Of a stretch of DNA of 64,000 nt, positions 1-8,923 are shown one piece after another. Origin of the DNA: Pseudolabrys sp. Root1462. Lineage in GTDB: Bacteria > Pseudomonadota > Alphaproteobacteria > Rhizobiales > Xanthobacteraceae. A model generated the notes under the pieces. It did no database searches, had not been told where the DNA came from, and saw nothing but the letters and a program-made list of their open reading frames with translations. Each line of letters opens with the position of its first letter. Position 1 is the stretch's first letter. The stretch covers positions 2,810,922 through 2,874,921 of the forward strand of contig NZ_LMFS01000001.1 in assembly GCF_001426945.1 (NCBI RefSeq), given 5' to 3'. Both the position numbers and the translations under genes were made by a program.

Positions 1-207
1 GGGTGACGGCTCCGCGGTCACCGCCGCGGAATTGAATTCAGCGCCGGCCGCCTCGCGAAATGACAAAGGCTCACGCCAGGGCGCGTGAACCGCTTTCGCC
101 GCCCCGGGCTTGGGGCGCGGCAACGGCGTATCATCCGCCACAGCCGGCGCGAGCGCCGCCACAAGGACGGCCACCGTCACAATGCAAAATCGTACCGCCA
201 CCGACAT
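1..207 (-). CDS. N-terminal part of a secreted proline-rich protein, possibly extensin-like; runs off the left edge
   Basis: An open frame of 69 codons starts with ATG at 207 on the minus strand and continues past base 1 without a stop. The first 24 or so residues form a Sec signal peptide: a hydrophobic stretch ending in APAVAD. A PLPRPKP segment follows. Signal peptide plus PLPRPKP is common at the start of Rhizobiales extensin-family (DUF-type, periplasmic) proteins, so that family is my best guess, but the domain itself lies outside the window. It is divergent from the acyl-CoA synthetase at 395, with about 190 bases between them. An overlapping frame that starts upstream at 226 encodes a peptide without a signal and looks like a shadow. 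Confidence 0.5.
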   Translation of the reverse strand, partial: MSVAVRFCIVTVAVLVAALAPAVADDTPLPRPKPGAAKAVHAPWREPLSFREAAGAEFNSAAVTAEPSP

Positions 208-394
208 GTGGTTTGGTCTCTGCCATGAATCGGGCAATTGTGCGAGGCACAAAATCCTTGCGCGGACGCGACTTACCGTTTCCACAACGCCAACGGCCCG
301 CTAACCTGATGAACGGCTGGCGAGGGGCCAGCCCAAGAGCCAAAACGCGCCGGCGACGGGAATACCCGCGCCCAAAAAACGGAGAGGGAATTTC

Positions 395-2035
395 ATGCTC
401 GGGCTGATGCAGGGCTGGCCGCTTTTGTGCCACCAGGTCATCGATCACGCCGCCACTTTTCATGGCGGCCGCAAGGTCATCACCCGCTCGGTCGAAGGAC
501 CGATTGTCGAGACCACTTATTCCGAGGTCCGCGCCCGCTCGCTCAAGGTAGCGCAGCGGCTGGAGAAGGACGGCATCCGGCTCGGTGACCGCGTCGCAAC
601 GCTCGCCTGGAACACCTGGCGGCATCTCGAATGTTGGTACGGCATCATGGGGATCGGCGCGATCTATCACACCGTGAACCCGCGCCTGTTTCCCGAGCAG
701 ATCGTGTGGATCGTCAATCACGCGGAAGACCGCATGATGTTCGTCGATCTCACTTTCGTGCCGCTGGTCGAGAAGATCGCCGACAAGCTGCCGACCATCG
801 AGCGCTATGTCATTCTGACCGATCGCGCCCACATGCCGCAGACGGCGCTGAAGAACGCGGTCGCCTACGAGGATTGGATTGGCGAGGTGGACGGCGACTT
901 CGCCTGGAAAGCGTTCGACGAAAACACCGCCGCCGGCATGTGCTACACCTCCGGCACCACCGGACACCCGAAGGGCGTGCTGTATTCGCACCGCTCCAAT
1001 GTGCTGCATGCGATGATCGCGGCGATGCCCGACTCGATGAATGCGTCGAGCCGCGACGTGATCCTCCCCGTGGTGCCGATGTTCCATGCCAATTGCTGGG
1101 GCCTCGCGCTCACCGCGCCGATGGTCGGCGCCGCCATGGTGATGCCCGGCGCCAAGATGGACGGCGCCTCGATCTATGAACTGCTCGACACCTACAAGGT
1201 CACCTTTACCGCCGCGGTGCCGACGATCTGGTTGATGCTGCTGCAAGATCTTGAGAAGACCGGAGGCAAGTTGCCTCATCTCAATCGCGTCGTGATCGGC
1301 GGCTCGGCCTGTCCGCGCGCGATGACCAAGACGTTCCAGGACGTTTACGGCGTCGACGTGATTCACGCCTGGGGCATGACCGAGATGAGCCCGCTCGGCT
1401 CGCTCTGCACGCTGAAGCCGGAATACGCGGCGCTTACCGGCGACGCACGCCTCGACGTGCAGATGAAGCAAGGGCACCCGCCCTTCGGCGTCGAAATGAA
1501 AATCGCCGACGACGCCGGCAAGGATCTTCCCTGGGACGGCAAGACCTTCGGCCGCCTCAAGGTGCGCGGTCCTGCCGTGTCGAAGGGCTACTACAAGGTC
1601 GACGACGACCCGGTGTTCGAGGACAACGGCTGGTTCGATACCGGCGACGTCGCCACCATGGATCCGTATGGCTATATGCAGATCGTCGATCGCAACAAGG
1701 ACGTCATCAAGTCCGGCGGCGAATGGATTTCGACCATCGACCTGGAGAACCTTGCCGTCGGTCATCCCAAGGTGGCGGAAGCTGCCGCCATTGGCGTCGT
1801 ACATCCGAAATGGGACGAGCGCCCTCTCCTCGTCGTCGTGCTCAAGAAGGGCGAGACCGCGACCAAGGAAGAGATCCTCGCCTTCATGCAGGGTAAGGTC
1901 GCCAAATGGTGGATGCCGGACGACGTGGTGTTCGTCGACGAAATCCCGCACACCGCGACAGGGAAAATCCAGAAGATGACGCTGCGCAAGCAGTTCGAGG
2001 GGTATCGTCTGCCGACGGTGCAAGCGGCGGAGTGA
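395..2035 (+). CDS. AMP-binding acyl-CoA synthetase (fatty acid / alkylthiopropionate-CoA ligase type)
   Basis: This 546-residue enzyme activates a carboxylic acid to its CoA thioester through an acyl-adenylate. The P-loop-like motif YTSGTTGHPKGV lies near residue 185, the A5 motif HAWGMTEMSP near 325, and the A7/A8 region WFDTGDVATMD and DRNKDVIKSGGEW near 420. The C-terminal catalytic lysine sits in HTATGKIQK near 525. Length and motifs fit FadD-like medium/long-chain ligases and the related DmdB methylmercaptopropionate ligases; sequence alone does not settle the substrate. The start has a good ribosome site (GAGAGGGA) six bases before the ATG. The gene stands alone; the following gene is convergent. 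Confidence 0.9.
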   Translation: MLGLMQGWPLLCHQVIDHAATFHGGRKVITRSVEGPIVETTYSEVRARSLKVAQRLEKDGIRLGDRVATLAWNTWRHLECWYGIMGIGAIYHTVNPRLFPEQIVWIVNHAEDRMMFVDLTFVPLVEKIADKLPTIERYVILTDRAHMPQTALKNAVAYEDWIGEVDGDFAWKAFDENTAAGMCYTSGTTGHPKGVLYSHRSNVLHAMIAAMPDSMNASSRDVILPVVPMFHANCWGLALTAPMVGAAMVMPGAKMDGASIYELLDTYKVTFTAAVPTIWLMLLQDLEKTGGKLPHLNRVVIGGSACPRAMTKTFQDVYGVDVIHAWGMTEMSPLGSLCTLKPEYAALTGDARLDVQMKQGHPPFGVEMKIADDAGKDLPWDGKTFGRLKVRGPAVSKGYYKVDDDPVFEDNGWFDTGDVATMDPYGYMQIVDRNKDVIKSGGEWISTIDLENLAVGHPKVAEAAAIGVVHPKWDERPLLVVVLKKGETATKEEILAFMQGKVAKWWMPDDVVFVDEIPHTATGKIQKMTLRKQFEGYRLPTVQAAE

Positions 2036-2054
2036 GGCGCGGCAAAGATCGGCT

Positions 2055-2468
2055 TCAGATCCGCGTCAGCGTTGCCTGGTCGGCCTTACCACCGAAGTAC
2101 TGATCGATCGCGGCCTGGAACGGACTCGGTCCAGGCTGCGCGGCCGCGAACAATGTCATCGACGACCTGAACTTCATGTCGTCCGGGGCGCCGAAAATGT
2201 CGGCAACGGAATGCCCGGACACGCCGACCAGCCGCGTGCATTCGATCAGCCGCGGCCCCAGCACCGGATGCGCAAGATAAGCCCGCGCCTCGTCGAGATC
2301 GGCGATGGCGTAGTGCTGCGACATCGCGCTGAACCCGAGTCCGGCGATCTGCGGGAAGACGAACCACATCCAGTGGCTGCGTTTGCGGCCCTGCCTCAGT
2401 TCGTCGCAGACGCGGTCAATGACAGAATCCTGCGCCTCGACGAAGCGCTCGAGGTCGTCAGCCGGCAT
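2055..2468 (-). CDS. DUF1810 family protein
   Basis: This 137-residue cytoplasmic protein matches the compact DUF1810 (YdhA-like) fold throughout. It starts with LERFVEAQDSV, has the conserved RKRSHWMWFVFPQ segment near residue 30, the SAMSQHYAI stretch near 47 and the HPVLGPRL segment near 68. The biochemical function of DUF1810 is not established. It lies 18 bases downstream of the transpeptidase gene on the same strand, so the two are probably co-transcribed, and is convergent with the acyl-CoA synthetase. Confidence 0.85.
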   Translation of the reverse strand: MPADDLERFVEAQDSVIDRVCDELRQGRKRSHWMWFVFPQIAGLGFSAMSQHYAIADLDEARAYLAHPVLGPRLIECTRLVGVSGHSVADIFGAPDDMKFRSSMTLFAAAQPGPSPFQAAIDQYFGGKADQATLTRI

Positions 2469-2486
2469 TGCGGATCGTCGGCAAGC

Positions 2487-3479
2487 TCACGCCCCGCCGG
2501 GCTGCGAGCTCGCGACCACGGCCGGCAACGGCTCGTCGACGCTGCGGACCACGATGATCTGGTTGAATTTGCCAGCCTCGAAGGCCTGCAGGAACTTGTC
2601 GTAATCACGCACCGACAGGCAGCCGTTCGATGCGCCTTCCGCGCCGAGCAAATAGGAATGCGCCAGGATGCCGTCGCGGCCATACATGTTGCCGCTGCCG
2701 ACGGGCTTCATGCGCAGCGCACGCACGCCGTGAAACGGCTTCTCGCGGAACGAGACGGCATAGATGTTCGGCGGCGTCACGCCGAGATCCTTGCGCGCGA
2801 CCGACGTCGGATCGTCCATGAACTGGCCGAACCCGGAATGCGCTTCGAGCTTCTCGCCGTCGGGCAAATAAACGGCACGCCGCGTGATGTCATACAAAGC
2901 CACATTCGGATTGGCGGCCAGCACCGCCTTGGCGGCGCGGTCCGGATCGCCGAACAGCTTGTCGAGAATGCCGGGCTGCTCGGGCTGCGGCGGCAGCGAC
3001 GCCACCTGCGGTTCGATCGCCAGCGGCATCGTCCTCGCAACACTCGCGCGCGCGATACCGTCGGGCCGCGGCGGCGGCAAGGGCGCGGCGATGTCGATAT
3101 CGGGCGAACGCGCGGCATCGGCGGCGGGGAAGTTGGTCGCCACCAGCATCGACAGGGCGAACTTGGGCATCAGAGTACTGGGGGGCGCCAGCTGTGCGTA
3201 TTCCTCGCGCCACGCCCGGCCGAGATCGAAACCGGCACGGCCTTCGAGCGGGGGAACTTCCGACGCCCGCAACGCCGGCGCAAAGGTCGACCGGCCATGA
3301 GGAAGCGACAGCGAGATCGACGCGACCGCGACAGCAGTCACGCCGGCAAGGCTCACGAAAACGCCCGTGACGGTCGCCGCCATCCGCCCGATGACGGACA
3401 GACGCAGGGAAGCAACGAGTGCCACTGCTCGTTCGACCTCCACCCTTCTCACATCGGACCTCTGTTCGCCTGCAAACAC
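2487..3479 (-). CDS. DUF2778 / Tlde1-type L,D-transpeptidase-like protein, membrane anchored
   Basis: The protein is 330 residues if the GTG at 3479 is used. An in-frame ATG at 3383 would give a 298-residue form starting just before the membrane segment, and the choice is open. A single hydrophobic helix lies at about residues 35-57, then a Pro-rich linker, then the catalytic domain from about residue 185. The transpeptidase signature is HSYLLG with His near 274, followed by SNGCLSVRDY with the nucleophile Cys near 287, as in Tlde1 of the DUF2778 family. It is predicted to cut or exchange peptidoglycan stem peptides in the periplasm. Tlde1 is a type VI effector in Salmonella, but no secretion genes or immunity gene are next to this copy, so a housekeeping cell-wall role is more likely. 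Confidence 0.8.
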   Translation of the reverse strand: MFAGEQRSDVRRVEVERAVALVASLRLSVIGRMAATVTGVFVSLAGVTAVAVASISLSLPHGRSTFAPALRASEVPPLEGRAGFDLGRAWREEYAQLAPPSTLMPKFALSMLVATNFPAADAARSPDIDIAAPLPPPRPDGIARASVARTMPLAIEPQVASLPPQPEQPGILDKLFGDPDRAAKAVLAANPNVALYDITRRAVYLPDGEKLEAHSGFGQFMDDPTSVARKDLGVTPPNIYAVSFREKPFHGVRALRMKPVGSGNMYGRDGILAHSYLLGAEGASNGCLSVRDYDKFLQAFEAGKFNQIIVVRSVDEPLPAVVASSQPGGA

Positions 3480-3779
3480 CGGCCTCGGACCTGGCTATCC
3501 TAGCGTGCCGAGGGCGCCTTGGGAATTCCGCCCTGCGGATACCGGATCATATGGCAAACCAAGCCCAAAATGTGGTCGCGCCCGTGCCCCCATGGCGGGG
3601 GGCAACCTGAGGGCACGCGCGCAAATTGTGCCGCACCCGCCCAGTCCCGGATCGAAGGCTCTCCCGCGCATGGCCGCCCCGCGAGGAACCGGGAACTCAT
3701 CCCCACGATAATCGCGTTAGATGCGTCGAAAGGTGCGGCGCAAGGCGGGCGGCGGGCGCACCCGACCAGGAAACGCACC

Positions 3780-5102
3780 ATGAGCACGCTCGCTGCTGCG
3801 CCGCCCATCGCCGGCACCGCCCCCTCGCAAAGCCAGATCACCAAGGTCGCCATCGCCTCGATCGTCGGCTCCGTCATCGAACAATTCGACTTCCTGGTCA
3901 CCGGCGTGATCGCCGCGACAGTCTGGGGCGGCCTGTACTTCAAATTGCCGGGGCTGGCGGCGGTTGCCGCCGCGATCAGCGTCTACGGCATTGGCATCAT
4001 CATCCGTCCGGTGGGCGCCTACATCTTCGGCCACATCGCCGACCGCCGCGGCCGCAAGGACGCGCTGGTCTGGGCGCTGGTGCTGATGGGCGTTTCGACG
4101 CTCCTGATCGGATTGACGCCGGGTTACGACAGCATTGGCGTCGCCGCACCGATCCTGCTGATCGTGTTCCGTCTCGTCCAGGGCATCTCCTTCGGCGCCG
4201 AGTTCGGCACCGCGGCGACCTGGGTCGTCGAGCAGGCGGCGAACTCGAAATATCGTGCCTTCTGGGGCGCCTGGGTCGGCTTCGCCATTCCGATCGGCCT
4301 GCTGCTCGGCTTCGGCTCCGTCATCTTCACCAAGTCACTGATGACGCCGGAACAGTTTAATGCCTGGGGCTGGCGCGTGCTGTTCTTCATCGGCTTCGTC
4401 GTCGCCATTGTCGGCCTCATCATCCGCACGCGAACGATCGATTCCTATTTGTTCGAGCAGCATCGCGCCAAAGGCGGCGTTCTCGAGCACCCGGCGCGCG
4501 ACGTGTGGCGCGAGATGCCGGGGACCATCCTGCGCACGTCACTGGTCAACGCCATGTTCGGCGGCGCCTTCTTCCTCTACTTCGTGTTCGGCACCAGCTA
4601 CATGAAGGCCGCCGGCTTCACTGGCTCGACGCCAGAGGTCATCGGACTGATTGCCGCCGCCTTCATGCTGGTGTTCATGATCATCGGCGCCTTGCTCGCC
4701 GATGCCATCAACCGGCGCACGGTGCTGCTGATCGCCGCCGGCGTGTTCTTCGTCTTCGCCATCCCGTACTTCTATCTGGTCAACACCGGCAGCTTCCTTC
4801 TGGCCACCGTCGCGGAAGTCATCGGCTTCGGCTTTGTGTTCGGCTTCGGCTACGGCGCGATCCCGACGTTCTATACAGAGAACTTTCCGACGCGGTATCG
4901 CGCTTCGGGTGCCAGCGCCGGCTATCAGGTGTCGCAGGCTTACGGCGGCGGTCTCATTCCGATCATCGCCGGCGCGCTGCTCAGCAAATTCGGTATCCAT
5001 CAGGCCTACATCTATATCGGCGGCCTGGTGATGCTCTACGCGCTTGCGGCGATCGTCGCGATCATCATGACGCCGGAAACGAAGGGCGCACGACTCGATT
5101 GA
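3780..5102 (+). CDS. MFS transporter, metabolite:H+ symporter (MHS) type
   Basis: A 440-residue inner-membrane protein with about 12 hydrophobic segments. The loop 2-3 signature GHIADRRGRKDAL lies near residue 85. The family traits SVIEQFDFLVTG in helix 1, QGISFGAEFGTAATWVVE in helix 4 and YTENFPTRYRASGAS in the second half match the MHS group, which takes up dicarboxylates, shikimate, proline betaine and similar solutes. The substrate here cannot be read from sequence. The frame is open back to 3519, but the ATG at 3780 follows an AGGAAA site and begins the conserved region, so it is chosen. Confidence 0.88.
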   Translation: MSTLAAAPPIAGTAPSQSQITKVAIASIVGSVIEQFDFLVTGVIAATVWGGLYFKLPGLAAVAAAISVYGIGIIIRPVGAYIFGHIADRRGRKDALVWALVLMGVSTLLIGLTPGYDSIGVAAPILLIVFRLVQGISFGAEFGTAATWVVEQAANSKYRAFWGAWVGFAIPIGLLLGFGSVIFTKSLMTPEQFNAWGWRVLFFIGFVVAIVGLIIRTRTIDSYLFEQHRAKGGVLEHPARDVWREMPGTILRTSLVNAMFGGAFFLYFVFGTSYMKAAGFTGSTPEVIGLIAAAFMLVFMIIGALLADAINRRTVLLIAAGVFFVFAIPYFYLVNTGSFLLATVAEVIGFGFVFGFGYGAIPTFYTENFPTRYRASGASAGYQVSQAYGGGLIPIIAGALLSKFGIHQAYIYIGGLVMLYALAAIVAIIMTPETKGARLD

Positions 5103-5611
5103 GCCGCGATCGGGAACGCGCACAGCATTGCCGCGTTGAAAGACAGGTCCGCGCCGGTTGACAACCGGCCGTGATGGGGATGTTGGACGCAGGTCATTTT
5201 GCCGGTTTCTGCCTGCGACAGCAACGCATTGGTACGCGTCGCCATCTAACCCATTGCCGGCGCGGACCGCCTGACGCGAATTTATCGCGACAGATTCGCC
5301 TGCAGACAATTTGGCATCAATGAGACAAAGCCCGGCTAGCGCTCATGTGCGCCGCGCGTAGTCGCGCCTCATTTCCGCCGCGCATGTGAAGCCCGCTGTT
5401 CCAGCCGGCATCATCACAGTTTTGCGTCAATATGTAATCGGACGTGACGGCACTAATTGTTCCAGCGCCGCGTTGTCTCCGCACCACCGCCGAGCGTTCC
5501 GCTCGATCAACTTCGCCGAAAGTGAGGACGAATTTGCCGTCGCGCGTGAGACGCGACGACGAGATTTTTGTGCACCGATGCAACCGTTTCAACAATAACT
5601 GGAGGGCTCCG
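5103..5611. other. Gene-poor spacer with a small inverted repeat
   Basis: No convincing gene is visible in these 509 bases. Short frames are present on both strands, but none has a credible ribosome site or protein character. A perfect 7-base inverted repeat CGTCGCG / CGCGACG at 5538-5558, followed by GAGATTTTT, lies in the leader of the next gene and may be a terminator or a leader hairpin. Confidence 0.4.
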
Positions 5612-5833
5612 ATGACAGCGATCAACCTGCCGCCCCTCTGCCCCATCTGCGGCGGCAAAACCCGGCTCAAGGAAATGCACCGCTTGCCACGGTCCGCTAA
5701 ACTCACCTGCTTCTTCCGCTGTGTCGAATGCAGCACCGAATATCCTCGCTCGGTGGAAGCCGAAGAGGCCGAAATGGCCGGATTGACCGCGCCAACCGCT
5801 ATTCCTCCGGGAGATCGCGATCCGGCCCTCTGA
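5612..5833 (+). CDS. Small zinc-ribbon-like protein
   Basis: A 73-residue acidic protein. Its ATG at 5612 follows a strong GGAGGG ribosome site six bases away. It carries two CxxC knuckles, CPIC near residue 10 and CVEC near 36, spaced as in a treble-clef or zinc-ribbon module, and then an acidic, probably disordered tail. The frame extends upstream without a stop, but the upstream part lacks protein character. I do not recognise a named family. A structural zinc site is inferred, with no evidence on its partner. Confidence 0.65.
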   Translation: MTAINLPPLCPICGGKTRLKEMHRLPRSAKLTCFFRCVECSTEYPRSVEAEEAEMAGLTAPTAIPPGDRDPAL

Positions 5834-5929
5834 CGACACGGGGATACGCCATTTGGGATTTGCCGCGGCCTCGGCTAAAAGGCCGCGGCATCGATGCCGC
5901 CAGCGGCATCGTTTCTACGGAGCGACGAA

Positions 5930-6364
5930 ATGTCATTGACCCGCCGGACCGCCCTGCTCGCCGCATTCGCCGCGAGCCTGCCGTCCCTCCCTGCCCCCGC
6001 TCAGACCGGAAAATTCATGACCACAGCATCAGGCCTTCAGATCCAGGACACGCAGGTTGGTACCGGCGCACAGCCGAAGCGCGGCCAGACTTGCGTGATG
6101 CACTACACCGGATGGCTCTACACCAACGGTATGAAGGGCAAGAAATTCGACTCGTCGGTCGATCGTGGCGAGCCGTTCGAATTCCCGATCGGTACCGGCC
6201 GCGTTATCAAGGGCTGGGACGAAGGCGTCGCCACCATGAAGGTCGGCGGCAAGCGCACGCTGATCATCCCGCCGCAACTCGGTTACGGCGAGCGCGGCGC
6301 TGGCGGCGTCATTCCGCCGAACGCCACGCTGATGTTCGACGTCGAACTGCTCGGCGTGAAGTAG
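5930..6364 (+). CDS. FKBP-type peptidyl-prolyl cis-trans isomerase, exported
   Basis: A 144-residue protein with a signal peptide ([20 protein letters not shown], then APAQ) and one FKBP domain. Conserved features include [38 protein letters not shown] and the C-terminal [14 protein letters not shown]. The RR in the signal region is followed by TALLAAF; this is not a clear Tat motif because the following consensus is weak. It is expected to speed proline isomerisation during folding in the periplasm. The ATG at 5930 has CGGAGCG upstream and is preferred to the ATG at 5894. A strong terminator follows. Confidence 0.9.
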   Translation: MSLTRRTALLAAFAASLPSLPAPAQTGKFMTTASGLQIQDTQVGTGAQPKRGQTCVMHYTGWLYTNGMKGKKFDSSVDRGEPFEFPIGTGRVIKGWDEGVATMKVGGKRTLIIPPQLGYGERGAGGVIPPNATLMFDVELLGVK

Positions 6365-6386
6365 CGTCGTTCGCTCGCAAGTCATC

Positions 6387-6420
6387 AAGGCCCTTGGCGC
6401 CGACGCGCCGGGGGCCTTTT
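6387..6420 (+). terminator. Rho-independent terminator after the FKBP gene
   Basis: AAGGCCC pairs with GGGCCTT, and an inner GGCGC / GCGCC stem closes on the loop CGAC. The hairpin is followed by TTTT. It lies 23 bases after the FKBP stop codon. Confidence 0.8.
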
Positions 6421-6481
6421 CGCGTTAACAGCCGGTTAACCATGATTTCTTACCGTCCGTTAACCAACCGGGAATGCACAC

Positions 6482-7609
6482 GTGACCACTGCGATCGGCA
6501 CAAATCCTTACAGCGCCGCCGGTACCGCCTATGGCTCGCAGACCGCCAGTACTGCGGCGACGGCCAAGGCCGGCGATACCGGGGGCAATCCTGCCGGTTC
6601 GGCGACCAGCAGCGGCGACACGGTCGAGTTGTCCGACGCCGCCAGGGCTTACCTCGCCAGCCAGTCGACCGACGCGGCGACGCTCGCGGCCGAAGCGCGG
6701 AAATGGTTTGACGCGCAATACAAATCCACCGGCCTTGCCTCGCCGATGCTCGACGGCAGCGTCGCGCTCGACATGACCTCGGTCAGCCGCGAGAGCCTCT
6801 CAGCCATCGCGGCCAATACCGGCGGCCAGTTCAGCAGCGACGAAGTCGTCGCGGCCGGCGCGACGCTACAGAAACGCTTCGATGACGCGTTGACGCCGCA
6901 CGTCGTCGTCGCCCGTCACACCGGCGACTACGCCGGGCTTTACAAGGCGGCGGCCGATTATCTCGACAAGGCTGGCGCCGATGAGCGCGCGACGCCGTTG
7001 TGGATCAGCACCAAGCAGGCCGTCGATGAGGGCCTCGCGCTGGCGCAAAAATCCCCGATGAAGGCGCCGCAAACCACCAACGGCAATGACCCGGTCGCGG
7101 CGCTGCTGCAAGAGACCTCGCAAGTCTCCGATGCGAGCGGCACGACCACCGACGCTGCGGCCGCCACCGACGCCCGCGCACGCCTCGACGCGCTGGCCAA
7201 CAAGGCGCGCGACGCCGGCACCGAGCTGGTGTTCGATTCAACGCGCAAGACAGGACAGCTCGTCGACTTCTCCAGCTTCAGCAACCAGTCGCTGGCAGTC
7301 ATGACGCTCAACCAGGACGGCCAGTTCTCCACGGATGAATCGCGCGCGGCCAAGAAAGAACTCGACCAGCGCAACCGCACCAGCCTCATGTCGGTCTTTA
7401 ACGGCTCGAATGGCGATGTCGGGGCGCAAAGCCTGGCGCTGCTCAACCACTACAACAACATGACCGCCGCCGAGAAAACGGCTTCGGGCTACAATAGCGA
7501 TCTGGAAAGTCGTCTGGTGCAGAATTACCGGCTGGCATCGATGTTCGGCAGCGGTTCGGCCGGAAGCGCCAGCGGCAGTAATGCGAGCCTCGTCAGCTAC
7601 CTGAGTTGA
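6482..7609 (+). CDS. Hypothetical repeat protein with two EF-hand-like loops
   Basis: A 375-residue Ala/Ser/Thr/Asp-rich protein that starts with GTG (GGGA nine bases upstream). It has no signal peptide and no membrane segment. The first 45 residues look disordered and end in TVELSDAARAYLAS, a segment style seen in flagella-associated rhizobial proteins. Two related units of about 45 residues appear near residues 98-140 and 257-305. Each has a serine-rich start and then a loop, NTGGQFSSDE in the first and NQDGQFSTDE in the second. These fit positions 3-12 of an EF-hand calcium loop, but position 1 is not Asp. I do not recognise the family; calcium binding and a surface or flagellar link are guesses. 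Confidence 0.6.
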   Translation: MTTAIGTNPYSAAGTAYGSQTASTAATAKAGDTGGNPAGSATSSGDTVELSDAARAYLASQSTDAATLAAEARKWFDAQYKSTGLASPMLDGSVALDMTSVSRESLSAIAANTGGQFSSDEVVAAGATLQKRFDDALTPHVVVARHTGDYAGLYKAAADYLDKAGADERATPLWISTKQAVDEGLALAQKSPMKAPQTTNGNDPVAALLQETSQVSDASGTTTDAAAATDARARLDALANKARDAGTELVFDSTRKTGQLVDFSSFSNQSLAVMTLNQDGQFSTDESRAAKKELDQRNRTSLMSVFNGSNGDVGAQSLALLNHYNNMTAAEKTASGYNSDLESRLVQNYRLASMFGSGSAGSASGSNASLVSYLS

Positions 7610-7630
7610 GCGCGACGGACGATATAACCG

Positions 7631-8767
7631 TCAGCGCGTCTTCCGTTTCCAGGGCAACAGGCCGCCGAGCAGCGCATCGGCGAGCGAGGTGGCCGGTGCT
7701 TCGCGGGCGCGGCCCTCGTGCACCAGCTCGTGAATGAAACCGAGCTTGCGGATCACCGCCGGCGACAGCACGAACGGATAAAGATCGCGGGCGCCGATGG
7801 CGCGGCTGACATTGTTCATGGCGAAGACGTAGGGCAGCCAGGCGTCAATGATTTGCTCGATGCTTTCGGCGCGATAGGGATCGAACGTCACTTTCGCGGC
7901 GAATTCGCCGGTATCGTCGACCTTGGGACGGACCGACATGCCCGAGGCCGCCACCATCTCCAGCGTATCGACGATGTGCAGATAGTGCGCCCAGGTCTCG
8001 GCGAAGTCCTCCCACGGGTGGCTGGTCGCATATTGCGAAACGAAATTGTCCTGCCAGTTCGGCGGCGAGCCCTCGGCATAGTGGCGCTGCAAGGCCGCTC
8101 CGTAATCCTCGCTATCATCGCCAAACATCGCGCGACAGGGTTCGAGCTTGCCGCCATCGCGCACCAGGACATCCCAGTAGTAGTGGCCGATCTCGTGGCG
8201 AAAGTGGCCAAGCAAGGTCCGGTACGGTTCGCCCATGGCGACGCGTCGCCGCTCGCGCTCGGCATCGTCGGCCTCAGCGAGCGCGATGGTGATCCTGCCG
8301 TTGTCATGGCCGGTCATCACCTTCGGCGCCCCTTGTAGCGGCGGATCGGCGAGGAATTCGAATGAAAGCCCATGTTCGGGATCTTCGATCACCGTCTTGA
8401 GCGGCAGGCCGAGACGAAGCAGCGAATAGAACAGCCGGTGCTTGGACATCTCCAGCACTTGCCACGCCGCCCGATTGGCCGGCGCCGACAGGTCGGGCAC
8501 CACGGCGTTATGCCGGCAAGCCACACAGAAAGCGTCGGTGGTGCCATCCGGGACAAACCAGTTGCAGGCATCGTACTGGGCATTGACGCAGAGCAACCGC
8601 TTCTGCTCCGGCGCGTTGAGCGGCTTCCACCAGTTATCGCCGAGGGGCTCGATCGCCGTCATCTCCGTGCGGGCCGGGCCGTAGGCGAGCCGGTGGCCGC
8701 AAACCTCACAGGAGTGGTTCTCGAAATAGACGATGTTGCCGCAGAACTGGCACTTGAAGAGCTTCAT
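7631..8767 (-). CDS. Zinc-ribbon metallopeptidase (putative zinc-binding metallo-peptidase family)
   Basis: A 378-residue cytoplasmic protein. An N-terminal zinc ribbon uses Cys 6, 9, 20 and 23, and a second Cys cluster lies near residues 60-84. The HExxH zinc-protease motif is HEIGH at residues 191-195, inside RTLLGHFRHEIGHYYWD, and a downstream HPWEDFAETWAHYLH probably supplies the third ligand. This arrangement is that of the family called putative zinc-binding metallo-peptidase, whose substrates are unknown. The ATG at 8767 begins the conserved MKLFKC segment and is chosen over upstream starts. It lies downstream of the RpfF-like gene in the same direction, separated by a terminator. Confidence 0.85.
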   Translation of the reverse strand: MKLFKCQFCGNIVYFENHSCEVCGHRLAYGPARTEMTAIEPLGDNWWKPLNAPEQKRLLCVNAQYDACNWFVPDGTTDAFCVACRHNAVVPDLSAPANRAAWQVLEMSKHRLFYSLLRLGLPLKTVIEDPEHGLSFEFLADPPLQGAPKVMTGHDNGRITIALAEADDAERERRRVAMGEPYRTLLGHFRHEIGHYYWDVLVRDGGKLEPCRAMFGDDSEDYGAALQRHYAEGSPPNWQDNFVSQYATSHPWEDFAETWAHYLHIVDTLEMVAASGMSVRPKVDDTGEFAAKVTFDPYRAESIEQIIDAWLPYVFAMNNVSRAIGARDLYPFVLSPAVIRKLGFIHELVHEGRAREAPATSLADALLGGLLPWKRKTR

Positions 8768-8858
8768 GGGGTCGCCGCGTTGGAGGAATGGCCCGCCGGA
8801 ACGGGCTTTCGAGAACGCCGGTCGTACCAGCAAGTTCCGGCCTTCAGCCACGTCATGA

Positions 8859-8889
8859 CAAAGGCCGCGCCCTTTTCAGGACGCGGCCC
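8859..8889 (-). terminator. Terminator downstream of the RpfF-like gene
   Basis: On the minus strand GGCCGCG and CGCGGCC form a 7-base stem extended by a GG/CC pair. The stem is followed by TTTGTC. It lies about 35 bases after the stop codon at 8924. Confidence 0.6.
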
Positions 8890-8923
8890 GATCAAGCTTC
8901 TGGCCGCGAGCCGCGGAGCCGGA

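Noticed and set aside
131-2023. 630-codon open frame on the minus strand
   Set aside because: It is the GC-rich shadow of the acyl-CoA synthetase: high His/Arg/Asp content and no domain, while the plus frame has complete family motifs.
5036-5245. 69-codon minus-strand frame in the spacer after the MFS gene
   Set aside because: Overlaps the MFS end, no ribosome site, and nothing recognisable.
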